A stretch of 64,000 nucleotides of DNA from JBFWUW01 sp050247075 (GTDB lineage Bacteria; Planctomycetota; Planctomycetia; Pirellulales; JBFWUW01): assembly GCA_050247075.1 (NCBI GenBank), contig JBFWUW010000019.1:1-64000 (forward strand), given 5' to 3'. Shown here in pieces: positions 34,517 through 43,854 of this stretch; position 1 is the stretch's first letter; each line of letters opens with the position of its first letter. A program made the translations under genes and the position numbers. Below the pieces are notes generated by a model, which saw only the letters and a list, made by a program, of their open reading frames with translations, was not told the DNA's origin and searched no databases.

Positions 34517-37500
34517 TGATCGTCTCTCGTGCGGATCGCGCCGACTGCCTACGCGGCATCTGGAGTCTGGCCATGTTTGGCGTGGCGCTGCTCTGGGCAC
34601 TTAACCTGACAACGGCCGTGCCTGCCGCCGAAGAGACTCCCGATCCGCCCGCGTTTTCCGAGGCCAACGAAGAGCCGCCCGCACCCGATGATGGCCAGGA
34701 CGACGCAATCGTTGATGCCGACGACGATACGGAAAGTGACGACCGCCAAGATGCCGGCGGCGATACTCCCGACGCTGAGGCACCCGACGAGGACGCCATC
34801 GACTTGGAACTGGAGGAATTGCTCAAGCAAAGCCTGAAGCGCCTGGATGCCGGCTCCGCCAGCCCACCGACGGAGCAACCGCTGCTGGCCTGGCATGGCA
34901 ACCTGGCCGACGGGCTGAAATCGGCCCAGCGCAGCGGGCAGCCGGTGCTGGTGCGCGTGGGGGGAGAATTCTGTCCCTGGTGCGCCAAGCTTGATCTGGT
35001 GATCGCCCAGCCGGAATTGCAAACCGCCCTCAACGCGTGGACGCGAGTCTCTTTGGATATTGACAAGTCGCCGGAAGAGTTGCGCGGGCTGGCGGTCGGG
35101 CCGATCCCGGCGCTGCGGGTGTTGAGCAATCGTGGCCGGTTGCTGGCCTCGCACGATGGTTATCTGAATGCGGAAGAACTCGTGGACTGGTTGGCAATCC
35201 AATTGAAAGAGGCCGCGCAACAGCCTGACGATTTGCTGGCCAAGGCCGAAGCCCCTTCCGCGTTGGATTTGAAACGGCTGGCAAAAACGCTGGCTGCCGC
35301 CGATCCCGCGTTGCGCGAGGCCGCGATTCGCCGTTTGCTGCCCCATCGTCAGATGGCCGCGGGCGAAATAGCCAGGGCGTTGTCGGCCGGTAATCTGGCC
35401 ACGCGCCTGGCTGCCCTGGAACTGCTGCGTGAATGGCAGGCTCCGGTGGAGTCGATCGACCCGTGGCGTCCCGATACGCTTTCGCCCGAGGCCTTGGCCG
35501 CGGTCACGGCTTGGGCCGCCGAGTCGAAAGGGATTGCCGGTACAGCGGTAGAGGCGGAAGAAGCCGAGCCGCTTAGCGAAGCCGAATTGGCCCTGGCGGA
35601 AGAGGAGATCGCGCGGCTGTTGGCTGCCGATAGCCCAGCGGCGGCCGAGACGATCCGTGAGCGCCTGGCCCGGTTTGGACCACGGCTTAAGCCCGTGGTC
35701 TTACGGCTCTTGACCCAAGTGGCCAGCGACGATCATCGCGAGCGCTTGTTGACGTTGCGTTACCGGTTGGTGGCTTCCAACAAGTTAATGTTGGAATGGC
35801 CGGCGGGTGTTGTGCGGCTAGGCTCACGCGATGCGGCCGAACGGCGGCAAGCGGTTGACGATCTGGTCAAGCGGGCCGCGCCCCAGGACGAAGGCTTGCT
35901 GCTGGAACTGTTCAGCGACGCCGATCCCTTGGTCCGTGAATCGAGTTTGCGCGGACTGCAACAAGCCTCGGGATCGGAAATCTCCGGCTCGTTGGTCACG
36001 TTGCTGGAAGACCCCGAACCGAACGTCCGCGCGGCGGTTCTCAAACAATTGGCCGAAGAGCCGTCGCCGGCACTGATTCCCAAACTCGTGGAATACATTC
36101 AAAGAGAAACAGACCCCGACCTGGTCGTGCATACCATCCGCGCTTTGCGCGAACAGAAGAAGGGTCCGGTGGCCGAGAGCCTGGCCGGCCTGCTGAAGCA
36201 CGAGGCGTACCAGGTCCGCGCCGAGGCAGCCGAAGCCTTGCGGCGGCAGTTTAAGGATCGCTACGGCAGCGACAAGGTTCCCGAAGAGGCCAAGGCCAGT
36301 GCTTGCCTGGCCCTGGTGGAGTTGCTGGATGATGCCGATGCCTTCGTGGTCAGCCGGGCCATCGCGGCCTTGTCCGACGCCCAGGCCGACTTGCCAGAGT
36401 CGGCCCCTAAGCTGCTGGCCGCGCTCGAACGGCATCCATCGTTGGCCCGCCAGGCGCTGGCGCTGTTGTACCAGGGGACTCGCACTCGCGAGGCTGGCGA
36501 GGAACTGGTGCGGCCGCTGCTTGGGCACGAACAGCCGGCAATTCGCGCGGCGGCGGTCGAGACGATCCTCACGCACCAATCGCACCTGGCCAACAAAATG
36601 GCGGCACCCGCGCTGGCCGACGAAATTCAGCAAGTCCGCATCGCCGCCGCGAACAGCCTGTTCGACAATTTCCTTCAGTTTTACAACAACGGCCAGTCCG
36701 ACGACGACGATCTGGCCGATCCTGACAGCCCTCAAGAAAGCGACGCAGGCGATCCAGATCATGAATGGATCGAGGACGATGCCGTGGAGATCATGGAAGA
36801 CGAACCGTTTGCCCGCGACTTCGAGTTGGACGAAGAGGAGGACGAAGATGGCGACAACGACGAAGAAGCCATGTTCGATGAGGCGGAAGAGGACGCCACG
36901 GAGGAGGATGAAAGCAACGAGACTGAAAATGCTGGCGACGGCGACGGGCTTGTCGATCCCGATGATCCCTTTGGGACACCACTGGAGAATCGTGAAGCGG
37001 CCGGAGAAGACGCGGCACCACACGACGAAGCGGCCAGCGAGCCGCTGCCGGAGGTCTCTCCCCGCGATCAGCGGTTGAGCAAGTTTCGCCAGGCGGAACA
37101 CCGCGCGGACTGGTTGAATGAGTTGATTCCGTTGTTGAACACCATGCTGGCCTCCCCCGACGAGCAAGAGCGATTGGCCGCGGCCCGCCCGTTGACCATT
37201 TTGGGTGAGCAAGCCCGCACCTTGCCGGTGCTGGCCTCGGCGGCGGCCAGGGCACCCGCGGACATGCAATGGGCGGGTACGGTCTTAAGGTGGCTTCCCT
37301 GGACCGAGCGAAAGGCGTTTGCCAACGAATTGCTGGACCATAGCAGCAGCCAGGATGAGTCGGCCCGGTTGGTGCACACCTTGGCGGAGATCAACGATGC
37401 CCGGCTGAAGCCCTTCTATTGGGAACTAGCCGCGCGGCCCGACTTGTCGCCCGCCATGTTGGAGGCCTTGCGCGAATGCATGATGCGGCGTTATGCCGGC

Positions 37501-38277
37501 GAGCATTACTGGAACCGCTCTGGCCTTTCGGCCCGCGTCAAGGCGCGGGTAATTGCCCAGTGCCAGCAACATATTGATCCCGCGCAGCGTTGGATATCGC
37601 TGTTATCGCTGTGCCTGATGGCCGACTTTGACGCGGTGGCGGCCGCCAGGCAGGCCGGAGAACTGCGCGAAAATGCAGAGGCACAGCCTGACCTGCGCCG
37701 CGATGCCTTGCGCGTGATGCTATCGGCGCAATCCTCCGCCACGCCACAACTGGCGGTAGCCGCCCTGGCCAGCCCCGACCCGGCCGATCGCCAGGCAGCG
37801 TTGTTGTCGCTGACCGAGGACTTTAGCGAGTTGGCCCGCCTGGCCGAAGGCAAGCTGCAACTCAATCAGGAAGGCTCCACCACTTCTCGCGAGTCTGGCC
37901 AGCCGATTGTGCCCAAGGCGCCGCGCGGGTTGCAACCTCAACACCTCGCCCCGCTGTTGGCCGATGACGATCCGGAGATTGTCGCTCGGGCCTGTTACCT
38001 GCTGGTGTTGCTGGGACGGGCGGAGTTCTTGCCACGGGTGGTTGAGCATTGGTCCACGCGGCACCGCGCCGACGAACAGTGGACCATGCTGGCTTATCGG
38101 GCCATTGCCGCCGCCAACGACGCGGCCTATGTCGACACGCTGGCGCAAATCTTTCGGCAATTGCACTCCTACGATTACGGTACATTTTATTGGACGATCC
38201 GCGTGATGGACTCGCCCCAGGCCTTGCGGTTGCGCAAGCAAATTCGGGACGAGGTAGGCATGGATGCGTTGCGATAG
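34513..38277 (+). CDS. thioredoxin-like / HEAT-repeat protein with long acidic insert
   Basis: The protein has 1254 residues. An export signal (about 14-40) is followed by a Glu/Asp-rich linker. A thioredoxin-like domain holds CPWC at 154-157 and the cis-Pro region VGPIPALRV. HEAT-like repeats run from about 250 to 720 and again from 870 to the end. Between them, at about 728-830, is an almost uninterrupted acidic stretch. The start at 34513 overlaps the stop of the cytochrome gene by 4 nt, which points to a joint function in extracytoplasmic redox chemistry, perhaps keeping heme cysteines reduced. That role is inference. The acidic part could bind Ca2+ or basic proteins. Confidence 0.8.
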   Translation: MMIVSRADRADCLRGIWSLAMFGVALLWALNLTTAVPAAEETPDPPAFSEANEEPPAPDDGQDDAIVDADDDTESDDRQDAGGDTPDAEAPDEDAIDLELEELLKQSLKRLDAGSASPPTEQPLLAWHGNLADGLKSAQRSGQPVLVRVGGEFCPWCAKLDLVIAQPELQTALNAWTRVSLDIDKSPEELRGLAVGPIPALRVLSNRGRLLASHDGYLNAEELVDWLAIQLKEAAQQPDDLLAKAEAPSALDLKRLAKTLAAADPALREAAIRRLLPHRQMAAGEIARALSAGNLATRLAALELLREWQAPVESIDPWRPDTLSPEALAAVTAWAAESKGIAGTAVEAEEAEPLSEAELALAEEEIARLLAADSPAAAETIRERLARFGPRLKPVVLRLLTQVASDDHRERLLTLRYRLVASNKLMLEWPAGVVRLGSRDAAERRQAVDDLVKRAAPQDEGLLLELFSDADPLVRESSLRGLQQASGSEISGSLVTLLEDPEPNVRAAVLKQLAEEPSPALIPKLVEYIQRETDPDLVVHTIRALREQKKGPVAESLAGLLKHEAYQVRAEAAEALRRQFKDRYGSDKVPEEAKASACLALVELLDDADAFVVSRAIAALSDAQADLPESAPKLLAALERHPSLARQALALLYQGTRTREAGEELVRPLLGHEQPAIRAAAVETILTHQSHLANKMAAPALADEIQQVRIAAANSLFDNFLQFYNNGQSDDDDLADPDSPQESDAGDPDHEWIEDDAVEIMEDEPFARDFELDEEEDEDGDNDEEAMFDEAEEDATEEDESNETENAGDGDGLVDPDDPFGTPLENREAAGEDAAPHDEAASEPLPEVSPRDQRLSKFRQAEHRADWLNELIPLLNTMLASPDEQERLAAARPLTILGEQARTLPVLASAAARAPADMQWAGTVLRWLPWTERKAFANELLDHSSSQDESARLVHTLAEINDARLKPFYWELAARPDLSPAMLEALRECMMRRYAGEHYWNRSGLSARVKARVIAQCQQHIDPAQRWISLLSLCLMADFDAVAAARQAGELRENAEAQPDLRRDALRVMLSAQSSATPQLAVAALASPDPADRQAALLSLTEDFSELARLAEGKLQLNQEGSTTSRESGQPIVPKAPRGLQPQHLAPLLADDDPEIVARACYLLVLLGRAEFLPRVVEHWSTRHRADEQWTMLAYRAIAAANDAAYVDTLAQIFRQLHSYDYGTFYWTIRVMDSPQALRLRKQIRDEVGMDALR

Positions 38278-38334
38278 GGAACGCCGGTTGTAAGTTCTCT
38301 GCCTTTTACACGACATTCTCGGGAGCCTGCCGTC

Positions 38335-39243
38335 ATGCGACTTGCCTGGTTCGGTGCCTTGCTGGCATTCTGTTCGTTCGTTTCCTGTTTCGCGCAAGCC
38401 CAGGAGGACTCTTCGGTCACGGCCAGCGGCACCGCCAGGTTGGAACGCGCACCCGACTTTTTGCGGATGCATGTGCGGATCTCCGCCAATGGGAAGAACG
38501 TGCGCGAGGCGCTGGAAAAATTGCAGGCCCGCCGCGAATCGGTCCGCGATAAGCTCAAGGATCTGGCGGTCGAGGAGGATTCAATCGAGTTCTCGGAGCC
38601 TTCGATCAACGCCACCATGAGCGACCGGCAACGGCAGATGGAAGCCCTCATGCGGCAGCGCAGCGGCAAGACCAAAAAGAAGCCTGGCGACGACGCGCCG
38701 CGGCCGGTCATGCTCGCACAGACGTTGCAAGCCGAGTGGAAGCTAGGTTCCGAAAACTCCGAGGAACTATTGGTGCTGGCCCACGAACTGCAAGAAGCCA
38801 TCAAGGAGGCCGACGTGGCGGGTGCCAAGGAGGCCGAACCACTGTCGCCGGAGGAGGAGGAGTTGGCCGAGGAGATGAGCGGGCTTTATTCGGAGTACTC
38901 TGGCTCTGACGAACCGTCACCTGGTACGGCCGCCTTCAGCTTTGTTTGCAAGATCAGCGACGAGGAACGCGGCCAGGCTACCGCCGAGGCATTTGAAAAG
39001 GCTCGCGATGAAGCGGCGCGATTGGCCGCCGCGGCCGGCAAGCAACTGGGGGAGTTGCGGCTTTTGCGGGGAGACTCGGCCGGCGGCGACTACGAAAGTT
39101 ATGGCGAATACCAGTACAGCCGCGACATGATGCTGGCCCTGGCCAGGCAGCGGGCCCGCGCGGACAACATGGAAGCCATCGGCGCTCAGCCGGGCAAGGT
39201 TTCGTTCCAGGTGCAAGTCAGTGCGTCGTTCTCATTGAAATAG
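38335..39243 (+). CDS. SIMPL domain (DUF541) protein
   Basis: This 302-residue protein has a signal peptide (1-22) and then the SIMPL pattern: VTASGTARLERAPDFLRMHV near the start, REALEKLQARRESVRDKLK in the middle, and DEAARLAAAAGKQLGELRLL and VSFQVQVSASF at the end. A lysine-rich and then a Glu-rich insert (about 105-190) separates the two halves. The family is periplasmic and oligomeric, with no agreed biochemical role. It lies 57 nt after the HEAT gene and may belong to the same transcript. Confidence 0.82.
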   Translation: MRLAWFGALLAFCSFVSCFAQAQEDSSVTASGTARLERAPDFLRMHVRISANGKNVREALEKLQARRESVRDKLKDLAVEEDSIEFSEPSINATMSDRQRQMEALMRQRSGKTKKKPGDDAPRPVMLAQTLQAEWKLGSENSEELLVLAHELQEAIKEADVAGAKEAEPLSPEEEELAEEMSGLYSEYSGSDEPSPGTAAFSFVCKISDEERGQATAEAFEKARDEAARLAAAAGKQLGELRLLRGDSAGGDYESYGEYQYSRDMMLALARQRARADNMEAIGAQPGKVSFQVQVSASFSLK

Positions 39244-39468
39244 GCCAGAGGATTTGCGCCGTCAATAGGGTCTTGCTTGAGAAGCAAATTCGCTCGCTGT
39301 CACGCCTGGCCGTCTCTGTCTGTTTTGTCGTAACAATCGACTGCAGTTCGCGCTGAACCTACCATCGGCAATACGATGTAGCCGATGGAACGATCACGGC
39401 GGGCTAGACGGCCCGCGTCAATTTCTGAATGTTCGCGACCTGGTAAAGGGTCGGAAAGGAGCTGTGTG

Positions 39469-40251
39469 ATGAAACGCTGGTTCGTCTTGTTGTTTGGAGC
39501 AGCCGTCTATGTCATGTTTCTAGGCGTGTTTCTCTATGCGATCGGTTTCATCGGCGGGTTCATGGTCCCCACGTCGTTGGATGGTCCCGTCACTTCGCCT
39601 TTGCCCACGGCGATTGCCATCAACTCCCTGTTGCTGCTGGGGTTTGCCGCGCAGCACAGCATTATGGCGCGTCCGGCGTTCAAACGCTGGTGGACGAAAT
39701 TCGTGCCCGATTCGATCGAGCGCAGCATTTACGTCCTGTTCAGCAATTTGGCGATGATCCTATTGTTCTGGCAGTGGCGGCCGATGGGCGGACTTGCCTG
39801 GGACATTCAACAACCTTTTTTGCGAGCAGCGCTCTGGGCATTGTTTGGACTTGGCTGGTTGACCGTGTTGGCCTCGACGTACCTCATCAATCACTTCGAC
39901 CTGTTTGGATTGCGTCAGGTCTGGCTGCATTTCCGCGGACGCCCCTACACGCATCTGCCGTTTGCCATTCCCGGAGCCTACAAGTTCGTGCGGCACCCTT
40001 TGTATGTTGGCTGGCTGCTGGTGTTTTGGGCCACGCCCAGCATGGGATTGGCCCATCTGGTCTTCGCGATCGGTACGACGGTCTACATTCTCATCGCCAT
40101 CCGCTTGGAGGAGCGCGACCTGGTCCAGTTCCACGGCGAAAGCTACACGGCCTACCGCCGCGCGACTCCCATGTTGATCCCCAAATTGCGGCCCGCCCGC
40201 GTTGGTCGGAGTAACTCCCATCAATTGACTCACTCCACCCGCAACCCCTAA
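39469..40251 (+). CDS. mddA: methanethiol S-methyltransferase (MddA-like, NnrU family)
   Basis: The protein has 260 residues and about five membrane segments. It matches the MddA/NnrU pattern: GFAAQHSIMARPAFKRWW, ERSIYVLFSNLAMILLFWQW, FKFVRHPLYVGWLL-like text at YKFVRHPLYVGWLLVFWA, and the C-terminal IAIRLEERDLVQFHGESYTAY. MddA methylates methanethiol with SAM to give dimethyl sulfide. The start at 39469 has AAGGAG upstream at good distance; the longer frame from 39385 overlaps it without any membrane segment. The alternative is another isoprenylcysteine-methyltransferase-like enzyme of the same superfamily. Confidence 0.78.
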   Translation: MKRWFVLLFGAAVYVMFLGVFLYAIGFIGGFMVPTSLDGPVTSPLPTAIAINSLLLLGFAAQHSIMARPAFKRWWTKFVPDSIERSIYVLFSNLAMILLFWQWRPMGGLAWDIQQPFLRAALWALFGLGWLTVLASTYLINHFDLFGLRQVWLHFRGRPYTHLPFAIPGAYKFVRHPLYVGWLLVFWATPSMGLAHLVFAIGTTVYILIAIRLEERDLVQFHGESYTAYRRATPMLIPKLRPARVGRSNSHQLTHSTRNP

Positions 40252-40530
40252 TGGCATCACTCTCCAAGTGGCATGCGTAACCCGCTGCGCATCGGACGCT
40301 GTCAGAGGGGCCTACCGCCGGCGGAGATTGCCAGCCGGCATTTCTCCGCGTATGATCGGGCTGGATTGGCGCGTTGCAGGGCGGTTTCAGTCGCGCCACC
40401 TCCCAAATCGCGGCGGAAATAATTGGCGGCGCGGCTGAAAGCGGCGGATCGCGCCACGTGTGTCCATCGCAACCGGCCCAGGCCTGGAGTGATCCCAGGT
40501 TGATCGGGCTGCCTCCTCCAGGAAACCGCC

Positions 40531-41643
40531 GTGGAAACAGGACGCCAGGTCCACGAACAACCGCCCGCCCGCTCGCGCGGCCCGATGTCTGGGCCGTTTC
40601 GCAAGATGGCCACGGGGGCTAGCTTGTTCGTGGGGATCTGTCTGGTTGCTATCTTGGGGTATCTGGCGGCTGGTTGGGAATTGGCCGACGCCGTCTACAT
40701 GGTGGTCATCACCATTTTTGGCGTGGGGTACGGCGAAGTGCAACCGATCGTCTCGCCGGCACTGCGCGGGTTGACCATGACCCTGATCGTCGTGGGTTAC
40801 GGCGCGGTGATCTACACGGTGGGGGGCTTTATGCAAATGCTGATTGACGGTGAACTGAAGCAGGCCCTGGGAGCGAGACGCATGACCAAGGAAATCGATC
40901 GGCTGCAAGATCACACGGTTATCTGCGGCGTGGGCCGCATGGGGACGATTCTGGCCCGCGAGTTGAAATCGGCTGACAAGCCGTTCGTGGTCATCGACAC
41001 GGACGAGCGGCGTCTGCACAACGCCGAAGAGCAGGGCTACCTGGTGGTCAATGGAGATGCCGCCGAAGAGCGCGCGTTGGAGCAGGCGGGCATTCGCCGC
41101 GCGGCCGTGCTGGCCACCGTTTTGCCCAACGACGCGGCCAACGTGTTTGTGACCATCACGGCCCGCGAGATGAACCCCAACCTGATGATTATCGCCCGCG
41201 GCGAAAACCCGCGGACCGAAAAGAAACTGCTGGGCTGTGGAGCCAACCGCGTGGTGCTGCCCATGGCCATCGGGGCCAAGAAGCTGGCCCAACTGATCAT
41301 TCGCCCCTCGGCCGAGAACATGCTCGAGCAGTTGACAAACCAGGGAGAACTGAACGAGGAACTTGGCCGCATCGGCCTGCAATTTGACGAATTGGAGGTC
41401 GCCGCCAATTCCTCGCTGGTCGATCGCGCTTTAAGCGACATCGATCTCCGCAGCAACCACGGCTTTTTGATCGTGGGCGTGCGGCGGACCGACGGCACGA
41501 CACTGTTGAACCCATCCCCCAGCACGCGGCTGGCGGCGGGAGACACCGTGATTGTGATTGGCCGCGATAACGACATTCCGCAACTTGCCGCCAAGTTCTT
41601 TTCCGGCAAGCAGAATACGCAGTATCGGGGCGCCTCGATGTAA
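40531..41643 (+). CDS. potassium channel with RCK (TrkA-N/TrkA-C) domains
   Basis: The 370-residue protein has two membrane segments around a pore loop whose filter reads TIFGVGYGE (61-69). An RCK domain follows with VICGVGRMGTILARELKS (NAD-binding glycines), the Asp ending strand 2 (VVIDTDERRL) and GDAAEERALEQAGI. A TrkA-C domain follows (about 280-360). It is built like MthK-type ligand-gated channels. The listed start is GTG behind AGGAAA; ATGs at 40585 and 40606 are also possible and would still keep both membrane segments. Confidence 0.88.
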   Translation: METGRQVHEQPPARSRGPMSGPFRKMATGASLFVGICLVAILGYLAAGWELADAVYMVVITIFGVGYGEVQPIVSPALRGLTMTLIVVGYGAVIYTVGGFMQMLIDGELKQALGARRMTKEIDRLQDHTVICGVGRMGTILARELKSADKPFVVIDTDERRLHNAEEQGYLVVNGDAAEERALEQAGIRRAAVLATVLPNDAANVFVTITAREMNPNLMIIARGENPRTEKKLLGCGANRVVLPMAIGAKKLAQLIIRPSAENMLEQLTNQGELNEELGRIGLQFDELEVAANSSLVDRALSDIDLRSNHGFLIVGVRRTDGTTLLNPSPSTRLAAGDTVIVIGRDNDIPQLAAKFFSGKQNTQYRGASM

Positions 41644-41681
41644 CCGCGCGATTCCGACGGCTATGCGACGACCAGGTGGAG

Positions 41682-42560
41682 CTACACGCTGGCGGCGGCA
41701 ATTGCCGGCTGCCATGCGGCTCGCGACAACGCGCGGCGGGGCTGGAACAAGAATGAGCGGCTGCGCGGCTGGCGGCAGTTCCACCAGGTACGCGGGTCGA
41801 GCCATTCCCGGCGCGGGGGCGCGGGTTCCTCGGCGTGCAGGCCATCGGTCCAGGCCGACCAGCGCAATTTCAGGCCGGCGCGTCGCGAGAAGCGGATCAG
41901 TGTGCTGGTTGTAAAGTCGCGCAGCCGGGTTGAGCCGCCGCGCGAATCGGCCTGCCGGCCGGTCCGCCGCGATGACCCTGGCAGCACCGGGCAGGAAATC
42001 CACAGTAGTCCCTCGGGAGCGAGGCAGCGCGCGGCTTCCTCCAGGACGGCCGCCGGCGACTCCACCGAAGCCAGGACGTCACCTAGAAGAACAGCCTGAA
42101 AGCTGCCATCGGCAAAGGGCAATTCCTCGCCCCGGCCCGACACCCAGCGGACTTGCCCCCACCGCAGCAGCCCCCGCGCGTTGAGCTCGCCGGCCAACGG
42201 TTCCACGCCGTAACGCTCTCCGCCGCGGAAGTGCAGCAATTCCGCATCACGCGGCAAGCCGACCTGCAGCAACCGCGTGCCGTAGTCCAAGTCGATATGC
42301 CGGCGCAACAAGTGTTCCAGGGTTCGCGCCCGTTGCCGGATTGCGCGGGAACGGTCGGGGGGCATCGCCGGCCAATCGTCGGGCAATGCCGCGACACGGT
42401 CCGTTTGAGCGGCCAGCCAGGCCGGGCTTTCCTCGCCAGGCAAAAAAGTAGGCAACCCATCCAGCACGGGATAGCCGCGCCCGCAATCGGAGCACGTCAG
42501 CCAATCGGCGTCCCCTTGCAGAGGCTGATGATCGAACGGACAGGCGAGCAAATCCCACAT
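41682..42560 (-). CDS. SAM-dependent methyltransferase with N-terminal zinc ribbon
   Basis: The protein has 292 residues. It opens with a Trm112-like small domain (LACPFDHQPL and CSDCGRGYPV, with CxxC at 23-26). The class I methyltransferase fold follows with LLQVGLPRDAELLHF, YGVEPL as strand 2, GEELPFADGSFQAVLLGDVL as the acidic loop and strand 4, and VLEEAARCLAPEGLLWIS. The motif I glycine-rich loop is degenerate (VGLPRDA). The substrate is unknown. It lies on the same strand as, and downstream of, the flippase operon and may modify the same surface glycan, as inference. AGGAAG precedes the ATG at 42560. Confidence 0.78.
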   Translation of the reverse strand: MWDLLACPFDHQPLQGDADWLTCSDCGRGYPVLDGLPTFLPGEESPAWLAAQTDRVAALPDDWPAMPPDRSRAIRQRARTLEHLLRRHIDLDYGTRLLQVGLPRDAELLHFRGGERYGVEPLAGELNARGLLRWGQVRWVSGRGEELPFADGSFQAVLLGDVLASVESPAAVLEEAARCLAPEGLLWISCPVLPGSSRRTGRQADSRGGSTRLRDFTTSTLIRFSRRAGLKLRWSAWTDGLHAEEPAPPRREWLDPRTWWNCRQPRSRSFLFQPRRALSRAAWQPAIAAASV

Positions 42561-42741
42561 GGCGGCACTTCCTTGTTGGTTCCGAATACATTCGCATCTT
42601 GCGAATCGGAGCGTTGCTAGGCGCACGGTAGTGGCAAACTATGGCACGGATAGCAAGGTGAGTAAAGACGAGGTTTGGGTGTTCGGTTTTCGGTTTTCAG
42701 TGTTGGGTGGAAGTTCGCCACCGGTGACGAGGTTGCCGGAA

Positions 42742-42797
42742 TAGCTGATAGCTGACGGCTGATAGCTTTCACTCGACACTTGACATTCAACACTCGT
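42742..42797. repeat. word-like quasi-tandem repeat
   Basis: The stretch repeats the words AGCTGATAGCTGACGGCTGA and then CACTCGACACTTGACATTC with small changes. A similar run of CTGAAAACTGACGACTGAAAA lies at about 215-235 (given here only as its repeated words). It lies between the methyltransferase and the flippase genes. I do not know a family for it. Confidence 0.4.
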
Positions 42798-42804
42798 CAC
42801 TCCC

Positions 42805-43854
42805 TCACCTTTTTCCCTTCGCTTTTTTCTTGCGCCGCTTCTTTGTTTGCCTGACTTCTCTCTCTGGATGGATGTCCAGCAGTACGACCGTGCCGACCGG
42901 AAGGTCGTCCATGTGGACGACTTCCGAGATAACGATTTCTTGCTCATCGTTGATGTCATCCACTTCCTCCGATGGCGATGAATGCCAGGCAAAGGCTAAC
43001 ATGCCGGCCAGACCGGGGACCAGGTACCGCAAGGCGGTCAACATCCCGACGACGGCCATCGTGGGGGAGGCGGCTACGTCGGAAAACAGCCAGATCAAGG
43101 CCGTATCGCGCGTGCCGATCCCGCAGGCCGAAAGGGGCAACAAGCCGGCCAGGATTGCCAGCGGCACCTTGGCCATGACCACTTGCGGCGAGACAAACAC
43201 GCCAGCCGCTTTGAGAAAGAAGTCGATCTGCAGCAGGTGCAAGGCCCATAGCAGCAACGAGTAGCCTGCCAGCGACCTGGCGTATTGCGAGTTGCGCGGC
43301 AAGTCCGACATAAGTATCCACAGAAACCCAGCGGCCAGCAGAGTACCAATGGCGATGGGGATGGCGAGGCCATCGTACCGCAGGCATCCATACAGCATGA
43401 AGGTTCCCAAGGCGATTACGTCGGCCACCTTCTCCGCCATCGCTCGCAGCGTTCCCGCTTTCTTGATGACGGATCTGTCCGTCGGCAGGATGGCCCCCTT
43501 CGATAGGTCGCCGAGTTTGCCAGGCACGATCAAATTCAGTGAGGAAGTGAACAACACTTGTAGCAGCGACTGGCGGAACGAGATCGGCAAGAGATCTTGC
43601 ACGACTCGCCGCCACCGCATGGCGGATAGCAGCGTCTGCGGAATAAACATGAACATGGCCGCCGCCAGCCAGGCGGGATCGAGCTGCCACAGGGCCTGCC
43701 CCACCATATTCCAATCGGCGGCGGTGCCGATGGCCGCCAACATGGCGGCGGCCAGAATGATCTTGGTGCCGGGCCAACGCCAGATAGCAATGAGTCCGTC
43801 CCACAACCCCGACAATCGCAGGTCGGAGACCACGCGCGGCTTGGTCAACTGCAT
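42805..43854 (-). CDS. flippase-like integral membrane protein (YbhN/AglD, LPG-synthase TM type)
   Basis: The protein has 349 residues and about eight membrane segments. It follows the UPF0104 outline: RWRRVVQDLLP after the second segment, LNLIVPGKLGDLSKGAIL, and LLPLSACGIGTRDTALIWLF. These resemble the flippase-like domains of MprF and AglD. The C-terminal tail is acidic and then very basic (KKRRKKKAKGKR). It is the last of three overlapping or closely spaced genes with a glycosyltransferase and a toroid protein. Its start overlaps the preceding stop by 10 nt. It probably helps move or assemble a lipid-linked sugar. Confidence 0.8.
   Translation of the reverse strand: MQLTKPRVVSDLRLSGLWDGLIAIWRWPGTKIILAAAMLAAIGTAADWNMVGQALWQLDPAWLAAAMFMFIPQTLLSAMRWRRVVQDLLPISFRQSLLQVLFTSSLNLIVPGKLGDLSKGAILPTDRSVIKKAGTLRAMAEKVADVIALGTFMLYGCLRYDGLAIPIAIGTLLAAGFLWILMSDLPRNSQYARSLAGYSLLLWALHLLQIDFFLKAAGVFVSPQVVMAKVPLAILAGLLPLSACGIGTRDTALIWLFSDVAASPTMAVVGMLTALRYLVPGLAGMLAFAWHSSPSEEVDDINDEQEIVISEVVHMDDLPVGTVVLLDIHPEREVRQTKKRRKKKAKGKR

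Noticed and set aside
35824..37269. 481-codon frame antisense to the HEAT-repeat gene
   Set aside because: Its length comes from the biased codon use and acidic insert of the sense gene, and the sequence is Val/Leu/Gln-rich without domain signs.
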